DNA of 8,610 bases from Gemmatimonadota bacterium (lineage in GTDB: Bacteria; Gemmatimonadota; Gemmatimonadetes; Gemmatimonadales; GWC2-71-9), in NCBI GenBank assembly GCA_004357415.1, contig SMVY01000105.1, positions 1 through 8,610 on the forward strand, in the 5' to 3' direction. The notes under the pieces are model-generated. The model was not told the DNA's origin, made no database searches, and was given only the letters and a program-made list of their open reading frames with translations. Shown piece after piece: positions 1 to 6,291 of this stretch. The position numbers and the translations under genes are program-made. Every line of letters begins with the position of its first letter. Position 1 is the stretch's first letter.

Positions 1-56
1 CATACTTGAGAGACGAACCCGTGTGCCCGAAACGGGCGCGCCCGATACGGCGTTAT

Positions 57-74
57 GAGGAGTGATGAGGCCAT
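57..74 (+). promoter_or_regulatory. ribosome binding region of lon
   Basis: Two purine-rich stretches precede the lon ATG at 75: GAGGAG at 57-62 (12 nt spacing) and GAGG at 67-70 (4 nt spacing). Neither has ideal spacing, but together they support initiation at 75. The next in-frame ATG, at 87 (residue 5), has no better site and would only trim four residues. Confidence 0.55.
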
Positions 75-2609
75 ATGTCTGAGCGAATGACCATACCCGT
101 CCTGCCGCTGCGCGAAGTGGTGCTGTTCCCGTCCGTGACCGCCCCGATCGGTGCCGGACGTCCCGCCACCCTGCGCGCTATCGAAGCGGCCCTGGCGAGC
201 GAAGACAAATTTATTTTCGCGGTGTCCCAGCGGGAGAACATCGAGGACGTGTCGCCCGAGTCGCTGTACACCATCGGGACGGTGGCCAAGGTAGGGCAGG
301 TGCAACGTGGACTCGCGGGCATGCAGTTGCTGCTCCACGGTGAGCACCGCGGCATCGCCATGGAGTACCAGGAGCACGAAGGCTACTTGCAGGCGATCGT
401 CCGCAAGGCCGAGGAGATGGTGCCCGAGGATCCCGATGACACGGCGTTCGTGGCGTTGTACCGGGAAGCACGGGAGCGCGCCGCCGAGCTGGGCCACAAG
501 TCGGGTCTCCCGGACGAGGTGGTGCAACAGGTGCTGGCCGGGGTGACGGATCCGGGCCAGTTTGCCGATCTCATCTCGGGGTACATCGACATCGAGCCGG
601 CACAGCGTCAGGTGCTGCTGGAGACCCTGTCGGTGAAGGAGCGGTTGCGTCGCGTGCTGGTACACGTCCAGCATCATGTCACCGTGCTCGACGCCCAGGA
701 AGACATCAAGTCGCAGGTCCAGGAAGAACTGGGTGAGCGTCAGCGGGAGATGATCCTGCGGGAGCAGCTCAAGACCATCAAGCAGGAGTTGGGTGAAGAC
801 GACGAAGCCGACGAGTTCGAGGAACTGCGACGCACCCTGTCCGAACTGCCCCTTGGGGAGAATGCCCGCAAGGAAGTCGATCGCGAGCTGGGCAGGATTT
901 CGCGCATCTCTCGCGAATCGATGGAGTCCCAGGTCATCCGCACCTTCCTCGAAAACGTGGCCGAGCTTCCCTGGGGCACACGCAGCGAGGATCACCTCGA
1001 TCTGGCCCAAGCCGAGGCGATCCTCGACGAGGACCACTATGCCCTGCAGGACGTCAAGGACCGCGTCCTCGAATTCCTGGCGGTGCGTCAGCTCCGCAAC
1101 GAATCCGAGGCCCGGGAGGCCGAAGCTTCCGCTGAGGCGGCTGCCGCCCGTTCGGAGGAATCCGCTCCGAAGGAAAGCGCCGGAGACGAGGCGGGAGAGG
1201 ACGGCTCACCCCCTCCCCCCGTCGGCACCGGCAACGAAGACGACAAGGCCCCCAAGGGACCCATTCTGCTCTTCGTCGGCCCTCCGGGCGTCGGCAAGAC
1301 GTCGGTCGCCAAGTCCATCGCCCGGGCAATGGGGCGAGAGTACGTGCGGATCTCCCTCGGTGGGGCTCGTGACGAGGCCGACATCCGCGGTCACCGGCGA
1401 ACCTACGTGGGTGCCATGCCCGGCCGCATCATCGCGGGCATGAAGCAGGCCGGCACCAAGAATCCCGTGTTTCTGCTGGATGAGGTCGACAAGCTCGGCG
1501 TGTCCTTCCAGGGCGACCCCGCCAGCGCGCTGCTCGAGGTGCTCGACCCGGCGCAGAACGACAGCTTCACCGATCATTACCTCGGGGTGCCGTTCGATCT
1601 CAGCGAGGTGTTGTTCATCGCCACGGCCAATTTCATCGAGAACATCCCCGGGCCCCTGCTCGATCGGATGGAGGTGGTGGAATTCTCCGGCTACACCGAT
1701 CGCGAGAAGCTGCACATCGCGCGGCGCTATCTCCTCCCGCGCCAGCTCATCGAGAACGGGCTCGACCGCGAGCGGCTGACGGTGACCGACGAGGCGATTG
1801 CCGAGTCCATCGCCGCGTACACGCGGGAAGCCGGTGTCCGTCAACTGGAGCGCGAGCTGGGCAAGTTGGCGCGCAAGGTCGCCCGGCGCATCGCCAGTGA
1901 TGAAATCACTAGCATGAGCGTCGACGTCGAGGGGGTCCGCGACATTCTCGGCCGGCCCAAGGTACACCCCGAACACGCCGCCGAGCACGATCAGGTCGGG
2001 GTGGCTACCGGGATGTACTACACACCCGCCGGCGGCGACATCATGTTCGTCGAGGCTTCCACCATGCGCGGCAAGAGCGACCTGGTTCTCACCGGCCAGT
2101 TGGGTGACATCATGAAGGAATCGGCCCGGGCCGCGTTGACCTACGCCCGGACCCACGCCGCGGCGCTGCAGATCGATGAAGAGATGTTCGAGCGCGACAT
2201 CCACATCCACGTCCCGGCCGGCGCCGTCCCCAAGGAAGGACCGTCAGCCGGTATCGCCATGGCCACGGCGGTGGTGTCGGCCCTCTCGGGCTTTCCCGCG
2301 CGTCACGACATCGCCATGACCGGGGAAATCACCCTGCGAGGACGGGTTCTGCCAATCGGCGGAGTAAAGGAAAAGATCTTGGGGGCGGTGCGGGCCGGCA
2401 TCACCTCGGTGGTTCTGCCCAAGGAAAACGAGGCCGATCTCGAGGACCTTCCCTCCGAGGTGCTCGATACCCTGGAAATACATCTGGTCGAGGAGTTGGG
2501 CGAGGCCCTGGCGCTCACCATGCGCGGCGCCACCCTCCACGAGGGGCGCCTCCTGTTTGCCGATGAGCAGACCGATGGCGCCGGGATGTCGGCCCGCCTG
2601 GTCGGCTAG
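75..2609 (+). CDS. lon: ATP-dependent Lon protease (endopeptidase La)
   Basis: Cytoplasmic AAA+ serine protease that unfolds and degrades misfolded and regulatory proteins; hexameric in the family. The 844 residues show every hallmark. The N-terminal LON substrate-binding domain is at about 5-205 (starts IPVLPLREVVLFP), followed by a charged helical linker. Walker A is GPPGVGKTS at 402-410 (K408) and Walker B is FLLDEVDK with D469 and E470. Sensor 1 is N519, the probable arginine finger is R531 in LLDRMEV, and sensor 2 is R589 in GVRQLERE. The protease domain has catalytic S724 in PKEGPSAG and K767 in GGVKEK, the same 43-residue separation as in E. coli Lon (S679/K722). It is longer than E. 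coli Lon (784 aa), mostly because of an Ala/Glu/Pro-rich insert at about 342-393 just before Walker A, plus a C-terminal tail. The stop lies 5 bp from the stop of the convergent cyclase gene. Confidence 0.98.
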   Translation: MSERMTIPVLPLREVVLFPSVTAPIGAGRPATLRAIEAALASEDKFIFAVSQRENIEDVSPESLYTIGTVAKVGQVQRGLAGMQLLLHGEHRGIAMEYQEHEGYLQAIVRKAEEMVPEDPDDTAFVALYREARERAAELGHKSGLPDEVVQQVLAGVTDPGQFADLISGYIDIEPAQRQVLLETLSVKERLRRVLVHVQHHVTVLDAQEDIKSQVQEELGERQREMILREQLKTIKQELGEDDEADEFEELRRTLSELPLGENARKEVDRELGRISRISRESMESQVIRTFLENVAELPWGTRSEDHLDLAQAEAILDEDHYALQDVKDRVLEFLAVRQLRNESEAREAEASAEAAAARSEESAPKESAGDEAGEDGSPPPPVGTGNEDDKAPKGPILLFVGPPGVGKTSVAKSIARAMGREYVRISLGGARDEADIRGHRRTYVGAMPGRIIAGMKQAGTKNPVFLLDEVDKLGVSFQGDPASALLEVLDPAQNDSFTDHYLGVPFDLSEVLFIATANFIENIPGPLLDRMEVVEFSGYTDREKLHIARRYLLPRQLIENGLDRERLTVTDEAIAESIAAYTREAGVRQLERELGKLARKVARRIASDEITSMSVDVEGVRDILGRPKVHPEHAAEHDQVGVATGMYYTPAGGDIMFVEASTMRGKSDLVLTGQLGDIMKESARAALTYARTHAAALQIDEEMFERDIHIHVPAGAVPKEGPSAGIAMATAVVSALSGFPARHDIAMTGEITLRGRVLPIGGVKEKILGAVRAGITSVVLPKENEADLEDLPSEVLDTLEIHLVEELGEALALTMRGATLHEGRLLFADEQTDGAGMSARLVG

Positions 2610-2614
2610 AGCTC

Positions 2615-4288
2615 TCAGGCCTCGTGCGGCGGGTCGCCGGCCGGCGTGGCGGCCCCGAGAGCATGGCCGGCGAACGCCACCCGATTCCGGCCACTGGTCT
2701 TGGCTTGGTAGAGGGCCACGTCGGCTGCGTGGGCCAGCGTCGACCCCGTCGAGCCGTCGCCGGGATAGACCGAAATCCCGATACTCACCTCCACCGGAAC
2801 GGTTTCGCCATCCTTGGTAGTGGCCGGGCGCTCCCGCAGTGCGGCCTGTAGCTTCCGGGCCACCGACCCCGCACCGTCCCGATCGCTGCGCCGCAGCACC
2901 ATCCCGAATTCCTCGCCCCCGTATCGGCCGATCAGGTCGCTGGCCCGAGCCACGCTCTGGAACACGTGCGCCACATGGAGCAGGACTTGGTCGCCTACCA
3001 GATGTCCGTGGCGATCGTTGACTCGCTTGAAGTGATCGATGTCGATCATCAGGAAGGCGAATTCTTCATCGTTGCGTTGGGCGTACTCGACGGCGTTCTG
3101 CAATTCCGCCATGAGGGTGGCGTGGTTGAGCAATCCGGTGAGCCCGTCCTTGTGGACCATCTCCCGGATGCGCCGGCCGCGTTCGGCCCGGGTGATGACC
3201 ACCTGCAGCAGCAGGTTGATGCTCTGGTCGATCGGCTTGGTCAGGAAATCGTCCGCCCCGGCCCTGAGTGCCTCGATGTGACTCGAGATCGAGCCCCGCC
3301 CGGTCAGGAACACGATCGGCAGCAGGTTGTATTTCGGGTCCTGGCGGATGAGCCTGGCCAGGCTGAAACCGTCGAGGTCGGGGAGTTGCACGTCCAGCAG
3401 AATGAGGTCGGGAATCTCCTGCGCCAGAATCTCCTGGGCCCGGGCCGCGTTCTCCGCGTGGTTCACCCGGATGTTGGACGATTCGAGCGCCGAGGCGACC
3501 AGCTGCGCCTGTGCCAGGTCGTCCTCGACCAGGAGGACGTTGGAAGGGGGCACCCCGATCCGCGCCAACGTCTTGGCATAATACGCCAAGTCGTCTTGGA
3601 TCTGATCCGGGTGGAAGATGGCATCCACGCCCGCCGCCACCGCCCCCAACTGGTCGTGGCCCTTCCCGGTGTCGACCAGGATCACCCCGCGCGGCCGCAG
3701 CTCCCGGTTGCTCGACCATGCCGCCGCGGTGGCGCGGGTGTCGAAATCGGTGGCGTCTCCTATGATCACCAGAATGTCCGGTCGAACGGACGCCGGGATG
3801 GCGCTGATGTCTTCGGACTCCTGGTGCTCGGTGACCCGGAAGCCGGCCGTCGTCAGCGTCTCCGCAACGGTGGCCAGCAACTCGTCGTGCTGCCCGACGA
3901 CGCGCGCCTGCCAACCGAACGTGTGGGGGAATTCGGTCTCGAATTCCCCGGTGCCACCCGTGAGAGGAACACTGTCGAGCAGGCTGGTGAGTTGGTCGAT
4001 GGCGCCGTCGAGCCGCTTGACCGCCACCGAATCCCACGTCTGGTGGCCGATCATCCACTGCTCCGCCTCCCGGGCGATCTGGCTCAACTCGGGGAAGCCG
4101 TGTGACCCGCCCGAGCCGGCCAGCTGGTGCAGGCGGTTCCTGAGTGATGCCGCCGCATCCTCCTCGCCGGCCGCCAGCGCCGCGAGGTCCTTGCGCAGCT
4201 CGGCAAACCGACCGGGCAACTCGGCCGCGTAGGCCTGCTGCAGTTGGGCATAGGCCTTCTCGAAGGTCTCGTCGGTAATGTCGTTCAC
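2615..4288 (-). CDS. Hpt / receiver / GGDEF diguanylate cyclase response regulator
   Basis: Predicted cytoplasmic enzyme making cyclic di-GMP from two GTP, controlled by phosphotransfer; 557 aa. An Hpt-like domain at about 5-108 has probable phospho-accepting H54 in RLHQLAGSGG. Residues 125-245 look like a degenerate receiver without the acidic pocket. A complete receiver at 249-370 has acidic residues E255-D257, acceptor D299 in LILLDVQLPDLDG, T329 and K351. The GGDEF domain at about 378-538 has metal-binding D416, the signature GGEEF at 457-461 (active variant) and an RxxD inhibitory site (R448, D451) five residues upstream, so product feedback is expected. I chose the GTG at 4288 because it overlaps the preceding stop (GTGA), has purine-rich GGGAG upstream, and gives an N-terminus starting directly in Hpt helix 1. 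The longer reading from 4504 runs antisense-like through the neighbour and is low complexity. The gene follows the TrmB-like regulator and should be translated with it. Confidence 0.93.
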   Translation of the reverse strand: MNDITDETFEKAYAQLQQAYAAELPGRFAELRKDLAALAAGEEDAAASLRNRLHQLAGSGGSHGFPELSQIAREAEQWMIGHQTWDSVAVKRLDGAIDQLTSLLDSVPLTGGTGEFETEFPHTFGWQARVVGQHDELLATVAETLTTAGFRVTEHQESEDISAIPASVRPDILVIIGDATDFDTRATAAAWSSNRELRPRGVILVDTGKGHDQLGAVAAGVDAIFHPDQIQDDLAYYAKTLARIGVPPSNVLLVEDDLAQAQLVASALESSNIRVNHAENAARAQEILAQEIPDLILLDVQLPDLDGFSLARLIRQDPKYNLLPIVFLTGRGSISSHIEALRAGADDFLTKPIDQSINLLLQVVITRAERGRRIREMVHKDGLTGLLNHATLMAELQNAVEYAQRNDEEFAFLMIDIDHFKRVNDRHGHLVGDQVLLHVAHVFQSVARASDLIGRYGGEEFGMVLRRSDRDGAGSVARKLQAALRERPATTKDGETVPVEVSIGISVYPGDGSTGSTLAHAADVALYQAKTSGRNRVAFAGHALGAATPAGDPPHEA

Positions 4289-4974
4289 GACCCCGCTCCC
4301 AACCGTTCGATGCTCAACCGCGCCGCCGCCACGAACGCCGGCGCCTGGCCCCAATGCCCCTGCACGGTACCCCCCTGTCTGGCGGCGATGACCGCGGTCA
4401 GGTCGTCCACCACGCTGATGAGCGGCATCCCCGGCCAGCGATACCCCTTGGGAACCAGGCTCACCTCGCCAAACGGAAGCGCCTCCGCTTGTCCCACCGA
4501 CCACAGCGACGTTGTCCGGCCCGCTTGCACCGCTTGGCGCAGCACCGGCGTCAACAGCGGGAAGGCGTCGGCCGGGGCCATCAGGGTCACCGACTGCTCG
4601 GCCCGGGCGATGTCGTGGCTGATGAGTCGCACGGCTGCTCGCGGCGAGTCAATCTCGACCAGGCTGGGAGAGTCTGGCCCGGCGAGCGCCTCCAAAGAAC
4701 TGGCCAGAACGTCGAGGGCGGCATTCTGCCGGGAGGAAAGTCGAGCCACTACCACCTGTGGGGGTTCCGGCCGGTACCGCTTGGGCCTCCCGCTCTCGCC
4801 CACGGCAGCTCCCTTGGCCACCAGGCCGGCCAGCGCGCTGTAGGCGTTGGCCCGGGCCAGGTTGGCCGCCCGGGCTATGGCGTACCCGGTACCCGGCCCG
4901 TGCTCCAGCAGGACCTGGTATACCTGGCTTTCCGTCGGGGTAAAACCGAACGGCGTGAGGTCCACCGCAGTCAT
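4285..4974 (-). CDS. TrmB-family winged-helix transcriptional regulator
   Basis: Predicted DNA-binding regulator of 229 aa. Residues about 8-75 form a TrmB-type winged helix: GFTPTESQVYQVLLEHGPG, then the GYAIARAANLARANAYSALAGLV recognition region (about 30-52) and the wing GRPKRYRP (62-69). A short linker helix leads to a C-terminal domain (about 105-225) that resembles the ligand-sensing/PLD-like half of TrmB proteins, ending in the family-like pattern VDDLTAVIAARQ followed by ARLSIERL. The ligand cannot be read from sequence. I chose the ATG at 4974 because the fold begins right after it and a promoter sits just upstream; an extended reading to 5193 would run into the neighbouring gene and is Arg/Pro-rich noise. 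No Shine-Dalgarno precedes this ATG, which fits a leaderless message. Its stop overlaps the GTG of the diguanylate cyclase, so it probably controls or senses something relevant to cyclic di-GMP output. Confidence 0.88.
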   Translation of the reverse strand: MTAVDLTPFGFTPTESQVYQVLLEHGPGTGYAIARAANLARANAYSALAGLVAKGAAVGESGRPKRYRPEPPQVVVARLSSRQNAALDVLASSLEALAGPDSPSLVEIDSPRAAVRLISHDIARAEQSVTLMAPADAFPLLTPVLRQAVQAGRTTSLWSVGQAEALPFGEVSLVPKGYRWPGMPLISVVDDLTAVIAARQGGTVQGHWGQAPAFVAAARLSIERLGAGS

Positions 4975-4996
4975 AGTGGTAGTATGAGCTACTATG
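4972..4996. promoter_or_regulatory. nested inverted repeats over the regulator's -10 and start codon (putative operator)
   Basis: TAGTA (4980-4984) is inverted as TACTA (4990-4994) around TGAGC, and an outer pair CATAGT (4972-4977) / ACTATG (4991-4996) overlaps it. The repeats cover the -10 element and the start codon, an ideal place for autorepression by the wHTH protein encoded immediately downstream. No binding family is assigned. Confidence 0.4.
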
Positions 4997-5009
4997 GATT
5001 GGGAAGCAA
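4981..5009 (-). promoter_or_regulatory. candidate leaderless promoter of the TrmB-like regulator operon
   Basis: Read on the minus strand, TTGCTT (5009-5004) and CATACT (4986-4981) are separated by exactly 17 nt. The expected start point, 6-7 nt past the -10, falls on the A of the ATG at 4974. With no Shine-Dalgarno before that ATG, this suggests a leaderless transcript. Each hexamer is only a moderate match (3/6 and 4/6), so the spacing and position carry the argument. Confidence 0.5.
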
Positions 5010-5024
5010 CCTGATTGGATGGCG

Positions 5025-6131
5025 CTAGCTGTAATCCAGTTGCCAGCCGAGTAGTTTGGCCGTCAGCGCCAAGCGGAAGGTGACGTCGACCTGACGCGAG
5101 GCCGGGGTCTTGTCGTACGGCAACAGGGGAAAGAAATGGGCGCTGGCCTTGTTCGCTCCCTTGGGTTGCGAACGTAGGTTTTTCGGATGCCACACGCCGG
5201 TATCGTCACACTCCTTCAGCAGCCTTCCCAGCACCCGCATAGCCGTGGGTGCCGTGTGCAGGGCATCGATTCGTACCAGAATGTTTATCAGGTGGAGGGC
5301 CAACGGGATGTCGGTGGTAACTCCCCTGGCGTCCGCCTTGATGGGGTTGCCCAGCAGAACGTGAGCCGGTCTCAGCGTTTTCTTGCCAAGTTTGATGATC
5401 ACCGGTCGCTTCGGCGCCGGCTGGGCCAGGTACTGCCCCAAACGCTCGGTGAAGCCGGCCCGCTCTCGCTGGAGGTTGGGCATCGATGCCATCATGGCCA
5501 AGGAGTACCACGTGGGCGGATAGGCATCGGGGTGCAGCAGGTATCTCTTCCCCGACTTCACGAATGGCTTTTCGGCCTGGGGGCTTCTGAGGAAGTTTGA
5601 AACGGCGGTCGCGGTTCGATGGGCCGAGCCTCGCAGACGCGGATCGATGTTGAAACCGGCCTCGGCCAGTGCCGTCGAAGCCGCCTCTCTGAGGTTGTTC
5701 CTCACCCAACGTTCAGTGAGGGGTGACTCCTTGACCATTTTCTTGAATTCGAACAGCAGCGCCGGGTCCGGGTCACGCGACAGCAGGCGGAACAACACCC
5801 TGGTGGTCAGTTTGAAGGTTCGGTCGTCCGCGGGCCAGCCAAGTTGGAGAAGCCGGCGATACTGCGCCACCGTGCCGACGTCCCGAATGCCGTGCAACGG
5901 CGACGGGGCCAGGCCCATGATGTTGCCGGCCCAGATGCCGGTAGGCCGTTGTTTCTTGGCGATGCTGGCGGCCGGCTTGTAGCTCCTGACGGCCTCGGCT
6001 GCCTCCGCCAGCTCCTCGGGCGAGGCGTATCCCTCAGGCGCCAGGTCCAGCAGGACCCGGTAGCGGATGGACGGCCCACCGTGTTCCAGGAGCCAGGTGA
6101 GTGGTATCGGGTGCTGCTGCGGGAGTTCCAG
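5025..6131 (-). CDS. conserved-looking all-helical hypothetical protein, possibly terpenoid-cyclase-toroid-like
   Basis: I cannot assign a function. The clear open frame gives 297 aa from ATG 5918, but it continues upstream without a stop to 6185, and the upstream codons look like real protein: WLLEHGGPSIRYRVLLDL (residues 13-30 here), then an Ala/Glu helix. No ATG, GTG or TTG occurs in that extension. I place the start at CTG 6131 because AAGGGG (6143-6138) lies 6 nt before it and the product (368 aa) then begins just ahead of the WLLEHGGPSIRYR segment. The sequence is helical throughout, with Trp/Leu/Arg-rich repeats and a conserved-looking end, DVTFRLALTAKLLGW. From memory it recalls proteins with a squalene-cyclase or prenyltransferase-like alpha-alpha fold, but I see no catalytic DxDD motif. 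No signal peptide or membrane segment is visible. A TATAAT lies upstream, and the gene ends about 50 bp before the TrmB-like regulator. Confidence 0.7.
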   Translation of the reverse strand: MELPQQHPIPLTWLLEHGGPSIRYRVLLDLAPEGYASPEELAEAAEAVRSYKPAASIAKKQRPTGIWAGNIMGLAPSPLHGIRDVGTVAQYRRLLQLGWPADDRTFKLTTRVLFRLLSRDPDPALLFEFKKMVKESPLTERWVRNNLREAASTALAEAGFNIDPRLRGSAHRTATAVSNFLRSPQAEKPFVKSGKRYLLHPDAYPPTWYSLAMMASMPNLQRERAGFTERLGQYLAQPAPKRPVIIKLGKKTLRPAHVLLGNPIKADARGVTTDIPLALHLINILVRIDALHTAPTAMRVLGRLLKECDDTGVWHPKNLRSQPKGANKASAHFFPLLPYDKTPASRQVDVTFRLALTAKLLGWQLDYS

Positions 6132-6137
6132 GATGGG

Positions 6138-6143
6138 CCCCTT
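6138..6143 (-). promoter_or_regulatory. Shine-Dalgarno-like AAGGGG before a CTG start
   Basis: On the minus strand AAGGGG is followed by six nucleotides (CCCATC) and then CTG at 6131. It is the only purine-rich site near the 5' end of the extended frame and is the reason for choosing this unusual start. An ATC start three bases earlier would be too close to it. Confidence 0.4.
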
Positions 6144-6173
6144 GCCGGGTGGTGGGAGCGGGAAACGGCCGCA

Positions 6174-6179
6174 ATTATA
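6174..6179 (-). promoter_or_regulatory. consensus -10 (TATAAT) for the helical protein gene
   Basis: A perfect TATAAT reads on the minus strand at 6179-6174 in an AT-rich patch. The expected start point is near 6167, giving a leader of about 36 nt to the CTG at 6131. No convincing -35 is found at 16-18 nt (TAGTCG at 6202-6197), so an activator may be needed. The minus-strand ATG at 6209, followed in frame by a stop at 6185, lies upstream of this start point and would not be in the message. Confidence 0.5.
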
Positions 6180-6221
6180 GTATTACTGGTCGATCACGAC
6201 TAGTACCATGTTTTTAACTTG

Positions 6222-6242
6222 TTGTAACACAAGGTGTTACAA
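6222..6242. promoter_or_regulatory. perfect 9-3-9 palindrome, putative repressor operator of the selenoprotein gene
   Basis: Arms TTGTAACAC (6222-6230) and GTGTTACAA (6234-6242) are exact reverse complements around AAG. The site covers the spacer and most of a candidate -10 (TACAAT, 6238-6243; weak -35 TTAACT at 6214-6219, 18 nt spacing) for the rightward gene, so bound protein would block transcription. It also lies upstream of the leftward -10 at 6174-6179 and could act on both genes. The size and symmetry fit a homodimeric repressor such as a TetR-type protein, but I do not recognise the motif. Confidence 0.6.
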
Positions 6243-6279
6243 TGCGGGGCAATGGCGGATTGCCGCCTCGCACACCGCC

Positions 6280-6286
6280 GGAAGGG
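6280..6286 (+). promoter_or_regulatory. ribosome binding site deciding the selenoprotein start
   Basis: GGAAGGG at 6280-6286 is spaced 5 nt from the ATG at 6292. It selects MAFISYV as the N-terminus over the in-frame ATG at 6208, which lies upstream of the palindrome and encodes an unrelated Cys-rich leader. Confidence 0.75.
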
Positions 6287-6291
6287 CGCTA

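Noticed and set aside
5..10. CTTGAG as a HAIR/HspR-type heat-shock operator before lon
   Set aside because: Only one half-site is present; the matching inverted ACTCAAG is not found at the required spacing.
1..65. 3' end of an upstream gene (frames ending at TGA 56-58 or 63-65)
   Set aside because: Two frames are open from the window edge, but the roughly 18-20 residue pieces are too short to recognise or choose between.
1206..2210. 334-codon open frame on the minus strand inside lon
   Set aside because: It is the antisense shadow of a GC-rich Lon gene with complete catalytic motifs; the translation is Gly/Asp/His/Val-rich with no recognisable domain.
2608..2615. AGAGCTCT palindrome between the convergent stops as a terminator
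   Set aside because: Eight bases without a loop or T-tract cannot form an intrinsic terminator.
2966..4105. 379-codon plus-strand open frame opposite the diguanylate cyclase gene
   Set aside because: The minus strand encodes clear Hpt, receiver and GGDEF motifs; the plus-strand product has shadow composition and no independent start signal.
4289..4504. 72-residue N-terminal extension of the diguanylate cyclase from the ATG at 4504
   Set aside because: The extension is Gly/Arg-rich shadow of the regulator gene; the GTG at 4288 overlaps the regulator's stop and begins directly at the Hpt domain.
4975..5193. 73-residue extension of the TrmB-like regulator from the ATG at 5193
   Set aside because: It overlaps the coding end of the helical protein gene and is not family-like; the promoter elements lie inside it.
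6208..6291. Longer N-terminus for the selenoprotein beginning MFLTCCNTRCYN
   Set aside because: It would start upstream of the palindrome and the likely promoter, lacks a ribosome site and does not look like family sequence; ATG 6292 has GGAAGGG at ideal spacing.
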